A stretch of 64,000 nucleotides of DNA, taken from contig NC_135362.1 in assembly GCF_051622035.1 (NCBI RefSeq), positions 11,225,501 through 11,289,500 of the forward strand. Direction: 5' to 3'. This DNA is from Arctopsyche grandis (lineage: Eukaryota; Arthropoda; Insecta; Trichoptera; Hydropsychidae). A model generated the notes under the pieces. It saw nothing but the letters and a program-made list of their open reading frames with translations, did no database searches and was not told the DNA's origin. Each line of letters begins with the position of its first letter. Position 1 is the first letter of the stretch. The position numbers and the translations under genes are program-made. Below are positions 35,285-48,119 of this stretch, one piece after another.

Positions 35285-35594
35285 TGTACCAAAGAATACT
35301 ATCCGCACTTGCATGACACCTGCAGGATACGGGTCGTGCTGGATAGGTATGAACAGACCTTTAACCGTTTGCCGGCGGCCGTCTTCTATGGAAGCTTTGG
35401 GCGACAAGTCTGTAGCGCGGCTGTCTTCCATAGAATTTCTGAACTAGGCTTATATGCGCCTATTTCAACTGTTTTTAGGTTCAAAATTGGTTGAATAGAT
35501 TACTGAGTTGAATGCCATCTATTCAATTTGCTTAAAATGAATATATACCAGTCAAAAATTAGTTTTTTGTGGAACCATACTGAAATCTCGTTTA

Positions 35595-36307
35595 GACTGG
35601 CCGCGCACTAGGCAGCCAGGCTGCCGCAGCCAATCTAACATACGGTGGCTCATTGGAGCCCGCGCACTAGGCAGCCAAGAATTTCTGGCTGCGGCAGCCA
35701 ATAGATCGCGTACGATTGCACGGCAGCCAGCTGGCTGCACGCAGCCAGAGCCTGCAAGGTAGAATGTATGTGGCTAGTATGTGGCTGCCTTCAGTCTCCG
35801 CGCACTTGACGTAGCAGCCAGAAGTTTTACGCCGCGGATAGCGAATAGAATCCCAGAGACTGTGTGACCTTTCAAGGATTATCTGTAACGGATATCTGTT
35901 AACGGATTAAATCGTAAGGCAATATGGGATATGTCTTCAGAAGAATATAGTGATCGAGATGTGAAAAGACGAAGATGGTAGGAAATCACAAATACAAAGT
36001 GTGAGGAAAGCTTGGTTTTATTAATCTTACATATATGTTTACCATCGATGGCACCAATGCAATTGGGAAAATTTGCATTTTTATTGAAACCATTTGCTAT
36101 CTCAATCCATCTTTCTCCATTCAATTCTGGAAACGCTGTTTGTTTGAATGAATGAATCCAAAATCTTCTCTTTGCTTTGCGTTTCTTACGAAACAAGAGG
36201 TAAAGAATTATTTCTTCTACGCTTGACGGAAAGGTGACTACTGGCCGTCGACTCTGGCTGCCGAAACTGGCTGCTCAATATTTTGGCTGCCTAGTGCGCG
36301 GCCAGCC
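35595..36307 (-). mobile_element. Harbinger element with transposase fragment
   Basis: The ends GACTGGCCGCGCACTAGG and CCTAGTGCGCGGCCAGCC are inverted repeats flanked by TTA (35592-35594 and 36308-36310), the PIF/Harbinger duplication. The unit GGCAGCCA and its complement recur several times near the left end (subterminal repeats, 35610-35830). The minus strand at 35879-36196 encodes 'RRFWIHSF' and 'NFPNCIGAIDGKHI', both from a HARBI1-like DDE transposase, where they normally lie far apart, so the element is an internally deleted derivative of 713 bp. Confidence 0.85.
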
Positions 36308-36310
36308 TTA

Positions 36311-36899
36311 TGTGACGTCACGTCTTCATACAATTATGAAGAATGATTATTTGACAATTGAGCCAAAACTACGAGATATATTATGTATTTTATTGTTTAA
36401 AATAATACTTATGTGTAAATTAACATATCTGGTTACTTGAGTAAATATTAAAATCTGTATTTAAGGTCGAAAACTCGATTGCCAAATTCGCGAAAAAGGT
36501 GCTGCGTACAGGGCTTGTTCGCTATATTTATTGCCGCGGACAAAGGGTTAAACTAACGTCGACAATGCTTTCAAGCGGGCGCCTAACGCAAACAGAGAGG
36601 TGGAATTGCAATTATGTCGTTTTAAAATGCGTCCAAATTTGCACAAGTAAATTCGCAAAATGAGTGGAGATAGCGATGAGGATTGGCACACTTGCACGTC
36701 GGTGTCGGCGTGTGTGTGTGCGCAGACGTGTTTGAGTGTGTAGTGCGCGAGTGCAGTGGTGTGAGTGGTGTTGTGCAGAGGCGAGTGTGCGAGTGCGAGT
36801 GCAGAGCCGCGCCGACAACGGTGAGGAAAGCACTGGCTGTGGGGCGGCGGCGCCTCTGGAGCAGTCGTAGGGCGCCGCCCCCACCCCCGCCCCCACATC
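36311..36899 (+). promoter_or_regulatory. Probable CARMIL promoter and 5' UTR
   Basis: From about 36690 the sequence turns GC-rich with many CG and GTGCGAGTG repeats, right up to the CARMIL ATG at 36900. In this AT-rich genome that suggests a promoter or leader exon. No core element is claimed. Confidence 0.35.
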
Positions 36900-39800
36900 A
36901 TGTCCACCAAATCGCATTCGCACATCAACAACGACTGGAACGGTCAGTTACGCCCACTTACCCTTCGTTTAGCATCCCCATTCCTTCAACTACATTCATC
37001 CACTCACCTTTCAACCCTCAACCCCCATCCCCAACCCCGCCCCCTTTTCATTTTCACCACATTTTTATCAGTCCATCGACAGTTCTCTCCCTTTTTTTTT
37101 TAACATTCAGCACTATTATAACATTTGACTTGACCCACTCTTATGTGTATGTGACTCATAAGAAATGTGTCACTTTATTTGAAGACACCCAATTGTCCTC
37201 TTGTGTGTCTTGTGCGTTTCTGGTGATACTTTATCCTTGATTTTTTATGTCATTGTCTCGTTTGACACGCACGAACGATTCACTTTGCATATGTAATTTA
37301 TGCTGGTTAAGAAGAATCGAAATCCAATTATGGTTGGATATAAAATGTTAATTGATTGTCGGTTGTAATGATTTTTTATCAGTTGTGGTTTCAATAAGAT
37401 TTGAATTAATTGAGATTTGTCAGAAAACTTCAATAAGATTCTGATTGAATATTACATGTGAAGTTTTATTTTGTATATTACAGAATCAGATTGAGTTTTC
37501 GTATTTGATTAAAGTGAACCTCTTCATAATCGGAAATTAAATAAAATGATAAATTATAAGACTTGAAACCTTAATTACTTATAGGTTTATCTTTTCGCAG
37601 ATAATCATTTATAAATTCCAAATTTTAGTCGTATTGTTAACAATGTGTCGATAATCGTTAATTCTGATAAGGATACTTGTGTAGAAGTTTATTTTAGTCG
37701 AGAATTTCAAAACATTTTATACTTTTATCTTGGTAAATAATACATTCTGACTTTAGATACTATCTAGTGGTATGTAGTAATTGATTATAGTTTTGTCAAT
37801 ATCATAATCAATTATATCAACAGCAATGTATTTCATTTTCCATTTCAACAGGATGGATTACCAAACAATATACTATATCGAAGTAGATAAGGAGCTTAAC
37901 AAAATTAACCTTATCAGTGCACTTTGTCTTTAACTCGCCAAAATTTTTATAACTTTTAATATAATATTACTATTATTAATAATACATTATGAGAATTCTC
38001 ACATTGCTCAATTGTATACATTTATGTGTATGTACGTATGTGATTCATTCATATATCTGACATATCTGTATATATAATGTCTGTTTATAGCCACGTCACT
38101 ATCAAATTATTTTATCAAACCGCAATAGTACGTAGCATTCTTAACATTCTTAGCATTCGTAGCATAGTACGTAACATTTTTAACGTCATACAAATTTGAT
38201 TTTTATGAGTGGATAACTTTTGAATCACAGGATGACTGTGATTCACATTGAACTTATCCGGAAAAATGATTGCTATGTTTATGTAGTTGTCATTTTATTC
38301 ATGATAATCGTGGCATGATGTCCACTTTTACAAGTGAGACGTATTTCATTTATATTAAGTAGTTGATTGCTATTCAAAAGAGCATACATCTGTTAATACA
38401 TACTCAATAGATAATCAAAAGGTGGTGCTAGAGTGTGTATTAACTATTTTAATTTGAATGTAAATTAAATTTGAATTCCAATTTGTTTGCAGATAGTCTC
38501 GCGAACTTGCTCGGAAAAAATGTTAAGATATTTTTTAAAACTTTGGTCCGCTTGGAGACGAGAGGAGACAAGACGAAAACTGAAAATAGAGTACTTGTAA
38601 GTTAACTTCGATATTTATCAACCCATTTTTTACTTGACATTTATATAATAACAAATAAAATTGCTTTTATTTCAGGTATTTTGTTCAAGTCGTATGTTTA
38701 TTTTGAGTGTCAAGATTCCAGCCAGGGTAATATTCAGTTTTATTTCATTTATATATAGTTTTGTATGCAAGTATATATTTCAAGCGCATTCATTTTCTAT
38801 GCAGGTAGAGGCACATTATCATTATTTAGAAATAGAAGCGTTAGAAAGTCGTCAACCGAACCATTTGTGTTTTCAATTCGACGCTGATACAAAACCTCTT
38901 TCTCTTTTAATAGGTGGGTAATTTTTCAATTGGTTTTTGCATATGCATCTTCTGTTTCTATTCTTCGTACTCACTTTATTAATTCAATTGACAGGAGATG
39001 AATCAGAAGGTGGTGCTCGAGTTATCGGTTCTGTGTGTGCTTTAGCTGGTGCTCTCTCACGCTTATGTCCCGGATCTCCTCTTAGTCACATTATATCTAA
39101 AGTACGTAAAATACAATACTACCTGAATTGTGCAAGATGTGATTTCGAAATTAAACCGGTGGCATTGCTTGTAGGTATCTGTCCCTGGTGCTTTAGAAGC
39201 TGCGGAACGTGGAATTAGCAATACGATCGCAAGTGGACCTTGCGGTGGATTTTCAGCTCAATATGCTGCTGCTTGCGATTTACTCCAAGTGCCATTCAGG
39301 TTTTTTATCTATTTTACATGATGCTATTAATTAATTTTATTGTTTCTCACGCTTTTCTTTTTTTTATGTACATTTTAGAGAGGATGTTGCATGGGATATT
39401 GACACCATGTATCATACTCACAACCAAAGAATTTTAATGTTACGTGATTTTGAACATCTCGAACCCAAGTAAAGCATTCATTTATAGCTTTCAATACACA
39501 TTTATTCTGGATTTTTTTGATATATATATATTTTTTTTTTGTAGAGAATTAAGTGCGCTGGTATGTGCTTTACAATATAATAGATGGTTTAGAGGTGTGT
39601 GTGGTACGGGCGAAAATGGTGGAGCTCCGTTGAGTTTGATAGCTGGTGCTTTACGACGTGGAGGTTTACGGGAACTTAGGTGGCCTCGTGCCGCGCTACG
39701 ACACGATGGGGCTACCCGTTTGGCTCCATCAATCTCAGCGGCTGCTTCTTTACATACAATAGACCTTACAGAAAACCCAATTGAAGACAAAGGTATGCTT

Positions 39801-42800
39801 TTTTTTGTTGTTAACAAATACCGTTTTCATTTTTTTTGATTATATAAATGTATTTTATATAATTATTCTTTATTTGCAGGTGCTATTATCATTGTGAACG
39901 CTTTAGCTAGTAATGAAGCTGGCCTCAAGCATATTTGTTTATCAAAATGTGGCATTACTGGAAAGGCAGCAAATAGTTTAGGGACCATGCTTTGTGAAAA
40001 TATGAACAATCTAGAAACACTAACACATCTTGACCTCTCGCATAATAACCTTAAAGACGATATACATGTAAGATTATCATATAATTCAAAATTTGTATAT
40101 AAAATTTTCATTTCTATAATTCACATTTCAATTCCAGGACTTGTGTAGTTTTTTGGCTCAACCAAATGTTCTCACTCATTTAAATTTATCAAATACAGAT
40201 ATCACTTTAGAAAATGTAAGTATTATGCAATCATATATTAGTCATTCCGATTTTTAAATATAGCGTTTCAATTTTTTCTTTATAATTTTAGGTATTCGGT
40301 GCTTTGTTGCGTGGATGTGGTGCAAAACTGCGGTGGTTATCACTAGCCGGCAATCCATGGAGCGCTCGGAGAGCTAATCGGGATCCACCTCCATCACTGA
40401 GACAATTTTTCACCGCATGTTTATCTCTCGATCATCTTGATCTGTCTCACTGTCGATTACCCCAAGATGCATTGAAGTATTTATCTATTCTTTGGTATAA
40501 CATTTGGTATGTTCTTATGATCCATTGTTAAACGTCGCATTTTATTTTCAGAAATGTTTTACTCGGATTAGCTTGCAACGAAGCGGCTGCGGGATTGAAT
40601 TTAGTTTTACGGGGCGTTCTCGCTTCGGGTGGACCTTTAGTACTGGAGTCTTGTTTGCCGGGTGTTCGGTGTCTTACACATCTTGATCTATCAGAAAATT
40701 GTAATATATTTTGTATTTTATTTAAATTTATGAGTGATGAATTATTTGTTAATGTTGCTTTATTTTCAGGCATTGAAGGAGAATTAGCTGGAGTTATGCT
40801 AGCTGCGGGAAAAAGCAAATCTTTAAGAGGATTGACTATCGCTCGTTTGCAGGGTCGTAGACAGTCGGCAACTCCAATTGTGCAGGTAAAATTGACGACA
40901 ATAATTATGATAAAAGTATTGTAACGAAGCGTTTTACGCGCGCGTGCACTGCTCTTACGATGGGAGAACAGGTGGCGGAAAGCGTGGTCCTTCCAGGGTC
41001 GTGTTGGTTACACGACAATTGGTGCAAGTCCAAAAGGTTCAACGACAAAATGTACCCGAAAATTAGTGCACTGACAAAATGTACCCGCGACAAAATGTTC
41101 ACGCGACAAAATGTCCACGGAAATAATGTTCAAGCGACAAAATGTTCAAAAACCCTAAATTTTTAAAGTTAATTATAAATTATTATTATTTTTCAATTTA
41201 AATAAGCAAATATTGGATACGGTTAAGAACACCTGTCATTTACACTAATTTAATAACTAGAGGTAGGATAGCCAAGGTGCCGCTCATTGTTCCATTGTTG
41301 TAAATCCTTTGTAAAAAAGGTTCGGCAAACCTTTAACAATGCATTTACAACCTTTGAACAATACGCAGCACCTTCTGGGTCCGGTGACTATTAATAACGC
41401 CCGCTTTGTATACGATAAAAAGTAAATTATTCATTTGAAATAAAGAAAATTTTGGAGACGGTTGAGAAGCCCTGCTATATAAACTAATTCAATGTAATCT
41501 GCAGTTCATACGTTTAGAAAGTTTTTTTTTTTCAATTTAAACAAATAAATATTGGATACGGCTAAGAACCCCTAACATTTAAACTAATTCAATGACATCT
41601 TAAAATGATATTCAATGAGTCACAATGACATTCGTTTAAAATGTAATTCTTCAATTTAAATAAGAATATGTTGGTGCGTTTAGAACACCTGTAATTTATA
41701 CTAATTTAATAACATCCGCGATCTATACGATAAAAAGTACCATATACATCGATAAATATAATACAATAAAAAGTTACTTTTTCCATTAAAATAGGAAAAT
41801 TTAGGATTTTTGAACATTTTGTCGCTTGAACATTATTTCCGTGGACATTTTGTCGCGTGAACATTTTGTCGTGGGTACATTTTGTCAGTGCACTAATTTT
41901 CGGGTACATTTTGTCGTTGAACCTTTTGGACTTGCACCAATTGTCGCGTTCCCGGTCGTGTTATAGGGAAACGTTGACTAACCTGGGATACAGTGTAAAT
42001 AGTCGGGGAGGTTCCTGACTGCGAACTCGTCTCGTCGATAACAGCTTCCTTGTGGTCGGGACAGCTGGCTCTCCGGTTCTCTGGTTGGTCCTCTCACGGC
42101 TAACGCTTCTCCAGAAACTGCGTGAGGAATACAGGGGACGTTGTGCTGGAACTCAGGGGAAGGAGTGCTGATGCACTCGACCTCACAGCGGTTCTTCAGC
42201 AAGATGGCGGACCTCTGGGCTCCGTTCGCGATGGGAACGGACGCGGGGGGAGGTCACGAGGAACACTCTGTCCCCAGTGGTGGTCGGGATGCAAGAGTTC
42301 GACCCTCCAGTCTCGTGTGCTTTTACCGCCCGTTTTCTGTGTTGCCACCCGAAATAAAAGCAAGTGTGGCCCGATGGGACAGCGGGGAGAACGTCGCGTT
42401 ACAGTATTTTATTAAAATCAATATGATGTTATTACATATATTTGAATGTCAAATAATTTTCCAGGCCCTAGTAGACGTAGTTCAAGATCCAGAATCAGTT
42501 CTTTCATCTCTTGATATCAGTGATTGCAAATTAAAGGTAAAATAAATTCATTCAATTGTTTATAATAATAAAAATCCAGTTTGAAAAAATGTATTATTAT
42601 AATTGCAGACTACGCTATTGCCGTTGTTGGGTGCTTTGGGAGCAGCTCGTGGATTGACGCGGCTTGATGTTTCCGGGAATGCTGTTGGTGATGCTGGTGC
42701 TCGTTTGCTCGCTAGAGCTCTTCGCCTGAACACATCGTTGAGGCATCTCACATTAGATCGTAATCATCTTACACACAAAGGTACGTAGAAATAAAAATTA

Positions 42801-45156
42801 TTTGTGTTTCATTATATAAAGGCCTCATTCAAGTCCATTATATTTGTACAATTAGGTATTGCGGAAGTGGCCCATGCTCTTCAATATAATCGCACACTTC
42901 AGAAGATGGAATTTCCCGTTGCCGATGTAGTAGCTGGTGGACGGGTAGCTCTTGAGCGAATGGAACCGCTGTGGCGGCAACTCGATGATCATCTTTTGCG
43001 CAACGCTTCGGCTGACGTATTCCCTATTAGGTTTGTATACAAACTGCCTACCATTTTGTAGATATAAAGTGAATATGATTTGGATTTTAATATCACATGC
43101 ATTCTATTTCAGTTCATCTTATGGTGAGGAAGTTAATAATTGCGTCCTGCCACCAACTCCTATTCCCCGATTGCTTGACGCTGCAACTGATATGTTACAT
43201 TCTGGAATTGTTCACCATATGCAAGTAAGTATGATGGGAAATATGTGCATCATTGTATTGCATATATGTATTTTTTAACTCGGTAATTTTATTCTAGGCT
43301 TGCGTTGATGCAGCTCGAGAGCAAGTGAACACTTCTGGAATGATGGGTTCTTCGATCGCCCAACGAATGGCTCCTCCTCGATCCGCAGTACACAGAATTT
43401 TATCACGCGCCCTTCATCCGTTAGCTGCTCAGCTTACGTTAGTATTTTCTTTTATTTTACATGTTTGTGAAATGAGTGCACGTTTAAATGCTGAAAATCG
43501 TTATTTCAGAGAGGCGTGTAATGCAGTCGTTCGAAGCTTATATGAAGAAGTTGAAGGTGGAGATATGCTTGATAGAATTGACGTTGATAGCGCTTTGCGA
43601 CGATTGAGACCAGCACCGTTTCCACCACCACCTCTACCACCTCATGCCCATACTGCGGTTTGTTTTTCTATAATTTATTTTTATTAAAAATTTAAAGCCT
43701 ATAAAAAGCGATCAAAGCTTATACAAATGTATGTATTATTCTTATAATTTTTTTAACTGTTTGCAACCAGTTGGATTATTTAAATCTAGTAAGTATTTTA
43801 AAATGCGATTCGGTTAATAATTTGTTTGTGTATAAAAATTAAAATTAAAAAAACGTGTATATTCTTAGGCTACACCGTTAGGAGGAAGAAGGATTTCAGA
43901 GGCATCGGGCTCTTTTGGAGAAAGACCACAGTCGGCGACTGGAGGACCACCGGCTAGAAGTTCGCCAGACAGCCTTGCTGATCTTCCATCTAATCATCAT
44001 CAACTGCATCATCTCGTCAAAGGTGTGATTCACATAATATTCAATTTGCTTGTTTTATGTTATCAGTATATTGTTTATTATTACTTTTGTAATTTTTAGG
44101 TCGCCCACGACGAACAAAAACACGAGCACCGAGTCGTCCTGTTCCAGAATCACATCATCATCCGGCTACAGATGGTATTTACTGTATACATACAAGATAA
44201 TTAATCATCACATTTAAGATATGGGCTTATTATTGAATATTTTTATATTTTAGGTGTAGAAGTATTTTGGCGTGGTAGAGCATCACCATCATCACCACGT
44301 TCGTCACCAACGTCTCCCACTTCGCCAACGTCTCTCACACTTCATAACGATGATACAATGTAATTTTTATTTTTATTTTTACATTTTTTTCTATGTTGTA
44401 CAAATTGTATTGATACTTATTGCTATCAACAGGTACAGTTTAACATCAGGGGAAAGTACACCAGTTCCTCTGGATGAACGTTCAGGTTTGTTTATATCAG
44501 CATAAATTATACAATTATATTCATAAGAAGAAGTTATAACTCAAATTTTTAACTTTTTAGAGGCTGACGTAAAAAGAACACATTCTGCTGAAAGCCCTTC
44601 TCTTTCTACACATGCTCCAGCAACAGAACCAACCGTTAACAATATAGCAAACACTACATCGCCGGCCGGTACGATTATTTTTAATTATTTGATACTATAT
44701 TTTTGTAATTATACAAATATTTGACAATTTGTTTGATTTTAGTTGAAAATGAAAATGAATGTAAACTCAATCATCAAATCTCAACTGATGGTTCACCTTG
44801 CATCACAGGTATAATATTTGATCATTATATTCTCCAGTATGTTATTGTAATACAATTAACCGAGCTTCTTTTGATTTTTTTCTAATTATAGAAGGTGTTG
44901 AAGATTGTGTTGGTGGAAGTATTATGGGCATATCACCAGCAGCGTTAACAGGTATTGTATTTTGACAAATATTTTGTTGAAAATGTTACTATTATTGTAC
45001 TAAAATACAATTATTTCATTTTATAGGATCAATGCGTAAAGAAGCTCCTCTTGCAATAGGTGAAAATTAATGTCTTATTTTTGTTTTTTTTTTTCAATTT
45101 CCAATGAACTTAAAATAAAGATGGGCGTTGTTTTATTTACAGAAGAAACGGCATGA
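36900..45156 (+). CDS. CARMIL: CARMIL (capping protein, Arp2/3 and myosin-I linker)
   Basis: Actin regulator that uncaps filament barbed ends at the membrane. Exons: 36900-36942, 38493-38596, 38676-38726, 38805-38913, 38995-39101, 39175-39299, 39379-39468, 39545-39792, 39880-40067, 40138-40215, 40292-40476, 40552-40700, 40770-40885, 42465-42536, 42609-42780, 42856-43030, 43113-43224, 43298-43437, 43510-43657, 43771-43788, 43869-44022, 44100-44174, 44254-44359, 44433-44485, 44561-44668, 44743-44808, 44892-44951, 45027-45059 and 45143-45156. They join in phase to 1032 residues. Order: PH-like domain (residues 15-125, 'YLEIEALES'), linker with 'GPCGGFSAQYAAACDLL', leucine-rich repeats (~240-680, e.g. 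'LTHLDLSHNNL', 'LDVSGNAVGDAGARLLA'), a helical part, and a Pro/Ser-rich tail. The tail has a capping-protein-interaction motif, 'LHHLVKGRPRRTKTRAP', at about 856-872. It is shorter than vertebrate CARMILs (~1370). Confidence 0.92.
36943..38492. other. CARMIL intron 1
   Basis: A 1.55-kb intron, pyrimidine-rich at its start (36960-37110), then AT-rich. Nothing else is recognised. Confidence 0.6.
40920..42403 (+). mobile_element. Solo LTR in CARMIL intron, interrupted by a fold-back element
   Basis: Begins TGTAACGAAGCG and ends GTCGCGTTACA, flanked by GTAT on both sides (40916-40919 and 42404-42407). It carries an AATAAA in the plus orientation near 42353. Without the inserted element it is about 527 bp. 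It is a solo LTR of a Gypsy-like retrotransposon with no internal region. Confidence 0.75.
41006..41953. mobile_element. Fold-back element with 9-bp target duplication
   Basis: Long inverted arms (about 41006-41160 and 41800-41953) start GGTTACACGACAATTGG and GGGAACGCGACAATTGG and are built of repeated CGACAAAATGT(T/C)CA units. The 9-bp duplication GGTCGTGTT flanks it (40997-41005 and 41954-41962), as expected for Mutator-like elements. The centre has four imperfect copies of a unit containing 'ATTGGATACGG', 'AGAACACCTG' and 'ACTAATT(T/C)AAT'. No transposase is encoded. Confidence 0.75.
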
Positions 45157-48119
45157 AAGATGTAGTAATCTGAAAATACGTATACCGATCGACACTTAAA
45201 GTTTGATGGAAGTATGAGAATTTCAAGGCTGCCGATAATATTATACTATACATATGTATTGTCGATAATACTTAATTCATGTAATATATAAATCACAGTA
45301 TTTAAAAACCTACATTCCTCGCATATTTATACATATATTGATAGATATGTGGTTAGCGTCCAGTTGAAAAGATGGCGTGATCTGCGTGCTTGGGGCGAGA
45401 GAATGAATAGTGAATTCGTATTGTCAAAAATATATATATATTATACATGTATGTATGTAAATATATAACGTATATGTGTGGGTGTATGTGATCACATAAT
45501 TATGTATATACATAGTATCGATTTAAGGTTGTCATTGACTGACTAAATATATTTTGTATAGTTAATTTAAATTACATCCATATTTTTTGTAACATAATCA
45601 TCAATATGCTTTGTTCATAATGCTGGAAGGATATCCACAATATATGTATTTATAAAATTGATATATCCATTATTGATTTTTATTGTACTACATATGCATG
45701 CCTATCGGAGTTCAGTGGGTGACGGAATCATATCTTTCTGCTCATTGAATTGCGGTTTTTTTACCTTTGATGACTCGTCTTGTAATATTTTATCAAGTTT
45801 TTATTCGTTAGTACAAAAATTATCACCGGCTTTGGATATCCTTTGATTTGAAAAAAAATGTCGAAAAATAGTGAGTGCGGTTTTTAAAACTGCTATTGTG
45901 AATAGTTAGATAGTTCAAGTCAATTAGGCCCTATAAAAATAACTTTGTGATAGTCATTTTTTATTATTATTTTTAACCCTTTACATATTGGATTGCTTTT
46001 TTTTATATTGTATGTAATATTTCGCGTTAATTTTTTCCTAACAACATACATACATACATATATAAGACAATAGACATTCCATTTTTCCATATATAATATG
46101 TAGACTCAACGGTATTGATATTTTTCAATATTTGTATAACACTTAGTATACATATTTCTAATATACACACATACATACATATTTTAGATTGGCTAATACA
46201 GTCTCCCGCCATAACTTATGTACATAATAATAAATTGATCAAATACAAATCTTTAGAGATCGATTAGCCGAAGTAGCGATTTCTAACTAAAATACCAAAT
46301 TACATATTTACGCAAGTGAAAATTGATACTTCACTTATCTAATAGTAAAGACGTTTATCAACGAAAATTTTATTGAGACCTTTTAATCATTATTTGTTTA
46401 TACAATGAATGAGCCATGTAAATTTTAGCGATGAATATCGAATTATATTTATTATTTTATGATAGACCATAAATTTTTTGCCAATTATCCCCCCCCCCCC
46501 ACCCCCCCAACAAAATTTTGTTTACAATAACTTAATGAAATTTTTATGTTACCTTTACTAAGTAATTTAATTTTTAACATTGATAAATGTTATTTTATGT
46601 TCTTAAATACTTTTTGTGATTTTTATAGCAAAGCCTGTTTTTAAAACAATTTCAGATGTATGTGATATAAAATTTATATTAGTGTGTGATTAAAATTCTT
46701 CAGTCATATACATATGTACATATGATTTTTATTTAAAATGTGAGCTTATTCTTTAACTTTAGAACGGTCAACAACGTATAATATACTTACTGATACAATA
46801 CCGGCTAAACTTAAAAAATATATACATACTTACCTATAATTTAAATAGGATTCAACTTCACTGTTCGAATTTTGCTCTATCTCAAAATTGGCTCGCATAA
46901 ATGCACATTTAACATCACTCTCTGCCTGGCTATAAACCTTGCCATTATTATTATTTTATAAATTTCATCTGTGTTGACAGTTTATCAGTTATTATACTGC
47001 TCAGCAATATAATATATTTATATTATAAATACGTATGTATTTGATTTTATTCAATTACCATTCGTTACCTTATTTTGAAAAAGTTCTAACTGCAACTGTT
47101 CTAACTATTATTTAGAACTTTTCCAAAGTAAGATAACGAATTATTGATTTAGGAAAACCAAATTTATTTCGGCATAGTTAAACAATAAAAAATTATATAA
47201 ACCGAATTATTTGTCATAAGATTTTATAAACAACTTGAACAAACAAGCGTCCATCGTTCAGTGTCTCTTATATTATACATGTATACATATTTTTTTATAC
47301 ATACATTGTTATATTTTGTTTATTATTTTAAATATTTTAATTTTTGGCTATTAGATTTGTGAATATATATATATGTATCCACTATGAACTGATTTTTCAC
47401 ATACTTTCGTTGACAATCATATTAGCTTAGTATAAATTTCTTTGTAAATTTTATATCTGTATACTGCAAAGCTTATTTTAATAATTTTAACATTTATAAA
47501 TAATTTCAAGATAATATCTAGTCATTAAGTCATGAATTTCTAAATGGCTGGAAAACATTTTCTTTTTATCATTATTCCAGTCTTCCAGTTGCAGTTTATA
47601 TTTCTAATAATATACATATTTGATCGGAATCGGAAGTATAGCCCAATTTTTTCTAATATTTAAGAAACACATTCTCGGTCATTAATAGAAGCATTAGTGT
47701 ATAACCACATAGTTAATATTTGTCTTTGAGCATAATATATTTAATATATATATTTATAATCACAAATTAATATTTACATGAACGAACAAACTTCTTTTAT
47801 TTTTTCTGTTTTCTATATAATTTTTCGATAAATTTTTATACTGTATAATTCGGTCAAATTATACAAAACTTATTTATTATTGCGCCAGTATTTCAATATT
47901 TTGATAAAATTATCAAACAGTAGTTGCAACTATTGTGTCTTATGTATTTAGAAGACTCTCAATAAATATTATACATATACTAGAAATTGATGTTTTTTAT
48001 TACTTTCACAGAATTAACTAATTTGTTGTAAAATTCATACAAATAAGCAACAATAATATTTTCAATATTATTTATTATAAATAAAATTTATATAATATAA
48101 TATCGCTACTGAACGACCA
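45157..48119. other. CARMIL 3' UTR and intergenic DNA
   Basis: Very AT-rich, with many TACATATGTA-like motifs and a poly-C run at 46491-46508. It contains a small palindromic element at 47063-47138. No other gene is seen. Confidence 0.5.
47063..47138. mobile_element. 76-bp palindromic mini-element, copy 1
   Basis: The arms CGTTACCTTATTTTGAAAAAG and its near complement (CTTTTCC...AAGTAAGATAACG) face each other around GTTCTAACTGCAACTGTTC. A second copy lies at 61602-61673 with the same arms and loop, so this is a dispersed family of fold-back mini-elements. Its superfamily is unknown. Confidence 0.7.

Larger units (their letters stand above)
30961..35360. mobile_element. Harbinger-like MITE B, split by an LTR element
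   Basis: The ends (30961-31034 and 35287-35360) are perfect inverted repeats of 74 bp starting AGGTCTGTTCATACC. TTA flanks both sides (30958-30960 and 35361-35363). Without the inserted Bel/Pao element the MITE would be about 220 bp. The perfect arms argue that it is young. The superfamily is inferred from the 3-bp TTA duplication. Confidence 0.75.

Noticed and set aside
36683-37240. 185-codon frame across the CARMIL start
   Set aside because: It is out of frame with the CARMIL ATG at 36900, reads GT-rich leader DNA then the intron, and resembles no protein.
40960-41909. Cys-Thr-Lys-rich frames on both strands with repeated 'TKCT' units
   Set aside because: They are translations of the CGACAAAATG arm repeats of the fold-back element.
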